NCBI GenBank assembly: GCA_016934335.1
Contig: JAFGTC010000009.1
Location: 1 to 36,100, forward strand
Length of the DNA: 36,100 bases
Origin: Candidatus Omnitrophota bacterium
GTDB lineage: Bacteria > Hinthialibacterota > Hinthialibacteria > Hinthialibacterales > Hinthialibacteraceae
Direction of reading: 5' to 3'
Shown here: piece after piece, positions 33,268 through 36,100 of the stretch
Numbering within the stretch: the stretch's first letter is position 1
How the letters are laid out: each line of letters opens with the position of its first letter
The notes under the pieces: generated by a model
What the model was told of the DNA's origin: nothing
The model's input: the letters and a program-made list of their open reading frames with translations, nothing else
Databases searched by the model: none
Made by a program: the position numbers and the translations under genes

Positions 33268-34292
33268 AAATTCTTCCGCTTTATCTGCCCCATAAAGGCT
33301 GCACCCGGCAATGCGTCTATTGCAACCAGCCTCTGGTCGTCGGCCCCGGCGAATCCCGCGATCACTGGCGCGAGCGTTTGGAATCCCTCGACCGGCGCGC
33401 CGGCGGCGTTTGGGAAATCGCCTTCTACGGAGGCACGTTCAGCGCTCTGCCGCCGGAGGAAATGCGCGAATGCCTGCAGCTCGTCGCTCCGTACGCCCGA
33501 AAACCGGGCGTCGCAGGGGTGCGCATCTCCACCCGTCCGGATTGCGTCTCCCAGGCGACTCTCGATTTTCTCCAGGCTTCCGGCGTGCGCACCATCGAAC
33601 TGGGCGTCGAATCCCTCGACGACGGCGTCCTGCGCCGCAGCGGCCGCGGCCACTCGTCTCAAGACGTCCGAGACGCCTGCCGCCGCATTCGCGAGCGTGG
33701 CATTCGCCTTGGAATCCACCTCATGTGCGGACTTCCCGGACAATCGCGCGAATCGTTCGCTCGAACCGTCCGCGACTCGCTGCCGCTGCAGCCCGATTTG
33801 GTTCGCATCGCGCCGACGCTGGTTCTAAAAAATACGCCGCTCGAAAAAATGATGCTGCGCGGATTGTATACTCCTCAAACGCTCGAGGAGGCGGTCGAAC
33901 AATGCATGGACGCCTACACGGTTTTTCACAGGCATGGGATCGCCATCGCCCGCTTGGGATTGGCGATCTCCGATGCGACCGGCGACGGCGTCGAAAAAAT
34001 CGCCGCCGGACCCTGGCATCCGGCTCTGCGCCATGAAGTGGAATCGCGCCTGGCCAGCCGGACGATTCGCACTCTTTTGGCGGATGACGGCGAATTGATC
34101 CGGATCGTCATCCATCCCAAAGATCTCTCGGTTGTCTACGGAGAACGAAAAAAGAATCCGGCCGCATGGCGCGCCGAGTTCAATCGCGAATTGGAAATTT
34201 TGCAAGATCCCAATCAACCGCGCCATACGCTGCGGACTGCCTCGGGGAAAATCTACTCGCTGTTCGATGCATCGCTGGAACGAAAAGGATAA
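33264..34292 (+). CDS. Elp3-like radical SAM protein
   Basis: 342 aa starting in the ATGA overlap with rnc. The radical SAM cluster cysteines are C13-x3-C17-x2-C20 in HKGCTRQCVYC. Further core motifs: WEIAFYGGTFSALPPEEM, GVRISTRPDC, GVRTIELGVESLDDGVLRRSGRGH, GIHLMCGLPGQSRESF and RIAPTLVLKNTPLEKM. This set places it in the group of oxygen-independent coproporphyrinogen-oxidase/Elp3-like proteins often encoded beside rnc in other bacteria. The acetyltransferase half of true Elp3 is absent; a short C-terminal domain instead ends LEILQDPNQPRH. Possible roles are RNA modification, in keeping with the rnc neighbour, or an uncharacterised reaction. Function is inference. Confidence 0.88.
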   Translation: MKILPLYLPHKGCTRQCVYCNQPLVVGPGESRDHWRERLESLDRRAGGVWEIAFYGGTFSALPPEEMRECLQLVAPYARKPGVAGVRISTRPDCVSQATLDFLQASGVRTIELGVESLDDGVLRRSGRGHSSQDVRDACRRIRERGIRLGIHLMCGLPGQSRESFARTVRDSLPLQPDLVRIAPTLVLKNTPLEKMMLRGLYTPQTLEEAVEQCMDAYTVFHRHGIAIARLGLAISDATGDGVEKIAAGPWHPALRHEVESRLASRTIRTLLADDGELIRIVIHPKDLSVVYGERKKNPAAWRAEFNRELEILQDPNQPRHTLRTASGKIYSLFDASLERKG

Positions 34293-34294
34293 TC

Positions 34295-34720
34295 ATGACA
34301 CAGGGACGCATTTTAGCTTTGGATGTTGGAAAAAAACGCATCGGTCTGGCGCTCTCGGATGAGATGCGTATCACAGGTCAGCCCTACGGCTGCATCGAAG
34401 TCCAATCGAACGATCAGGTGCTCGGCGAACTGGCCGCAGTCGTTGAAAAAGAAAACGTCTCCATGATCGTGTTGGGCATGCCCAAACGCCTCGACGGCTC
34501 CTCCGGCGAAATGGCGCAGGAAGTCAAAGCCCTGGCCGGCCGTCTTCGCGAACGATTCTCTTTCTCCGTCAAACTGTGGGACGAACGCTTTTCCACCCAT
34601 GCCGCCCAGCGCGTCCTTCTCCAAGGCGACGTTTCCCGCAAAAAGCGAAAAAAGGTCATCGACCAAACAGCCGCAGCCTGGATTCTTCAGGGATTTCTCG
34701 ATTCGGGCCGCGCATCATGA
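34295..34720 (+). CDS. ruvX: Holliday-junction resolvase-like RuvX/YqgF (pre-16S rRNA nuclease)
   Basis: 141 aa from ATG 34295 with AAGGA 5 nt upstream, two bases after the radical SAM stop. RNase H-like fold: ILALDVGKKRIGLALSDE carries catalytic Asp10; VLGMPKRLDGSSGEMAQEV, LWDERFSTHAAQRVL (Glu) and VIDQTAAAWILQGFL (Asp) complete the usual set. In E. coli this protein matures the 5' end of 16S rRNA. Together with rnc upstream it makes an RNA-processing run. Length equals the family (about 138-150). The stop overlaps the next start in ATGA. Confidence 0.93.
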   Translation: MTQGRILALDVGKKRIGLALSDEMRITGQPYGCIEVQSNDQVLGELAAVVEKENVSMIVLGMPKRLDGSSGEMAQEVKALAGRLRERFSFSVKLWDERFSTHAAQRVLLQGDVSRKKRKKVIDQTAAAWILQGFLDSGRAS

Positions 34721-36100
34721 ATCCGCGCCTCCAGCCGATCCAACTCCTTTTCGCCGGGTTTTTGATCGCCGCCCTTGCGGCGCTTCATCCCTGGATTCTG
34801 TTCCCCCTGCTGCATCTGCGCCCCTTGCTGTTGGGATTGCTGCCGCTGATTTCATTTTTCCCGCCGGCCGCGATGCTGATCGGCAAACTCAGCCGCGAGA
34901 GCGAAATCTCCCGCATCGACCGCTTCATATACAGCCTCTTCGGCGCCTATGTGCTCGCCGGGCTTTGCGCATTTCTGCTGCTGACCCTGCATATCGGCTT
35001 TCCTTATGTATTTATTTCATTATCTATTCTGCTCATTCTTTTGTCGTGGAACTGGTGGAAACATCTCCTGCTGCATCACAGAAAAACAATTTTCAGCGAT
35101 TTGACCGCTTTCCGCGCCTCCCGACTGGAAGCACTTTTCCTTGGCGCCGCTTTGCTGCTTGGATTGGCCGCCGCGCTGCCGCCGCCCGTCGGCTATGACG
35201 CCCACGAATATCATCTTCTCGCCCCCCAGCGCTATCTTGCGTCGGGCGGCTGGACGGCTTTTACCAATAATATCTACTGCGCATTCCCCATGAACATCGA
35301 ACTGCTTTACTCGTGGCCGATCGCCGCGCAGAGCGCGGCGGGATGCACCGTCATCAACTATGGCTTCGCCTGCCTGGGTGCTTTGGCGGTTTGGCGGTTG
35401 GGGAGTCTTTGGGGCCTTCCTCCTCAATCGCTGCTCGCCCCGCTCTTCTTCCTGGCGGCCGGCATTGTCCAGCGGCTCATCATCCAAGCCAACATCGATC
35501 TGGCCCTCGCCTCGTCGGCGGCCGTCCTACTGTTGGCTTACGAACATTTCCTCACCGATCGCCGACCGGTGCACGCCGTCATGATGAGCCTCGCTCTCGG
35601 CTTCGCTTTCGGTTCGAAGTACATAGCCGCCTTGTCCATTGGATTCCCCTTCCTGATCGTTCTGCTTTACGACGCCAGGCGCATTCATCGCCAAAACCTT
35701 CTGCCTCTAATCCTTCTTGCATGGGCGGGAGCGGCTGCGCTGTTTCTTCCCTGGGCGATTCGCAATGGAGTTTTGTATAAAAATCCCGTGTATCCCTTGT
35801 TGTTTTCCACTTTGGGCGGCTCGCCGGATTTCTTCCATGAACTTTTTCAACGCGCCCACGCCCCCCAACTGAATTCTATCGGTCAGACAATTCGAGATTT
35901 CATCGTCCTGCCTTTTCAAAAAAGTCTGGCCGAGTCCATCCCCATGGGATTTTCCTGCGTTTGGATGCTGGCCGCATTGGCGCTGCCCGGCGCCGGCCGC
36001 CGTCATCCCATCTTCCGGCCGCTGCTTTTCTCAGCCGCCGCTTATGCCGCCTGGTTTTTTCTCACGCAGCGCAACGATCGCTTTTTGGCGTCCATCCTGC
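34717..36100 (+). CDS. Multi-pass GT-C (family 39-like) membrane glycosyltransferase, 3' truncated
   Basis: The frame starts at ATG 34717, overlapping the ruvX stop by ATGA, and stays open to the window end (461 codons seen). It is strongly hydrophobic, with 9 or more TM segments. The first extracytoplasmic loop has GYDAHEYHLLAPQRYL near residues 159-174: an Asp161 followed by a YH pair is typical of PMT/ArnT-like GT-C enzymes, which use lipid-phosphate sugar donors outside the inner membrane. Later segments include NIYCAFPMNIELLYSW, FAFGSKYIAALS and LPWAIRNGVLYKNPVYPLLF, all common in the DUF2029/GT39-like group. Donors could come from the polyprenyl-phosphate GT2 enzymes elsewhere in this window. 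Substrate unknown; C-terminus outside the window. Confidence 0.85.
   Translation, partial: MNPRLQPIQLLFAGFLIAALAALHPWILFPLLHLRPLLLGLLPLISFFPPAAMLIGKLSRESEISRIDRFIYSLFGAYVLAGLCAFLLLTLHIGFPYVFISLSILLILLSWNWWKHLLLHHRKTIFSDLTAFRASRLEALFLGAALLLGLAAALPPPVGYDAHEYHLLAPQRYLASGGWTAFTNNIYCAFPMNIELLYSWPIAAQSAAGCTVINYGFACLGALAVWRLGSLWGLPPQSLLAPLFFLAAGIVQRLIIQANIDLALASSAAVLLLAYEHFLTDRRPVHAVMMSLALGFAFGSKYIAALSIGFPFLIVLLYDARRIHRQNLLPLILLAWAGAAALFLPWAIRNGVLYKNPVYPLLFSTLGGSPDFFHELFQRAHAPQLNSIGQTIRDFIVLPFQKSLAESIPMGFSCVWMLAALALPGAGRRHPIFRPLLFSAAAYAAWFFLTQRNDRFLASIL

Noticed and set aside
1-36100. CRISPR array, rRNA or tRNA genes
   Set aside because: No regularly spaced identical repeats and no conserved RNA gene sequence were seen on either strand by eye.

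Overview
The window looks like chromosomal DNA of a Gram-negative bacterium from a little-cultured lineage. By eye it is GC-rich (not counted), and it carries Sec and twin-arginine exported proteins, a type IV pilin-like pseudopilin, BNR, PQQ and other beta-propellers, and several membrane-anchored glycosyltransferases. The pseudopilin (GFTLIELL leader, AVPNFLNAQVRAKVARS continuation), Gfo/Idh and DUF362 proteins with RRNFLK leaders, and a GH116-like enzyme are typical of candidate phyla in or near the PVC/Omnitrophota/Hydrogenedentota/Sumerlaeota group. This placement is inference; no rRNA gene is present.

Layout. (1) 1-4 kb: a minus-strand surface-glycan cluster (YdjM-like membrane protein, GT2, GT4, GT2). 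(2) 4.1-7.3 kb: an orphan NtrC-type regulator divergent from a solitary L-ribulokinase. (3) 7.7-10.4 kb: a membrane-anchored GT2 and a B12-binding radical SAM enzyme with a clear promoter and terminator. (4) 10.6-16.7 kb: a very large exported GH116-like glycosidase, a convergent exported propeller-like protein, and a pseudopilin. (5) 16.9-19.0 kb: phosphoglycerate mutase and an M16 peptidase homologue lacking the zinc motif. (6) 19.2-24.3 kb: a KaiC-like/PEP-synthase-like hybrid overlapping an exported sialidase-like protein, then a Tat-exported Gfo/Idh oxidoreductase. (7) 24.4-26.6 kb: an exported TPR protein and an exported TolB/CsgG-like plus FGE-fold fusion.

(8) 26.6-28.96 kb is an abrupt AT-rich island and the clearest acquired segment. 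It holds a frameshifted, internally deleted IS1595/ISXO2-type transposase remnant, then two overlapping genes: a 269-aa protein with a C-terminal OB-like region and a 208-aa PIN-domain protein with all four acidic residues. The pair is best read as a large-antitoxin/PIN-toxin module, followed by debris.

(9) 29.0-36.1 kb returns to host-like composition: Tat-exported DUF362 protein, PQQ-like propeller, PilZ-like/STAS-like protein, then a tightly packed run of rnc, an Elp3-like radical SAM gene, ruvX, and a GT-C membrane glycosyltransferase that runs off the window end.

The points most worth a second look are the PIN module with its transposon scar, the KaiC/PEP-synthase hybrid, and a set of enzyme-fold proteins whose active-site signatures are missing or altered (M16, FGE fold, NtrC GAFTGA loop, RNase III).
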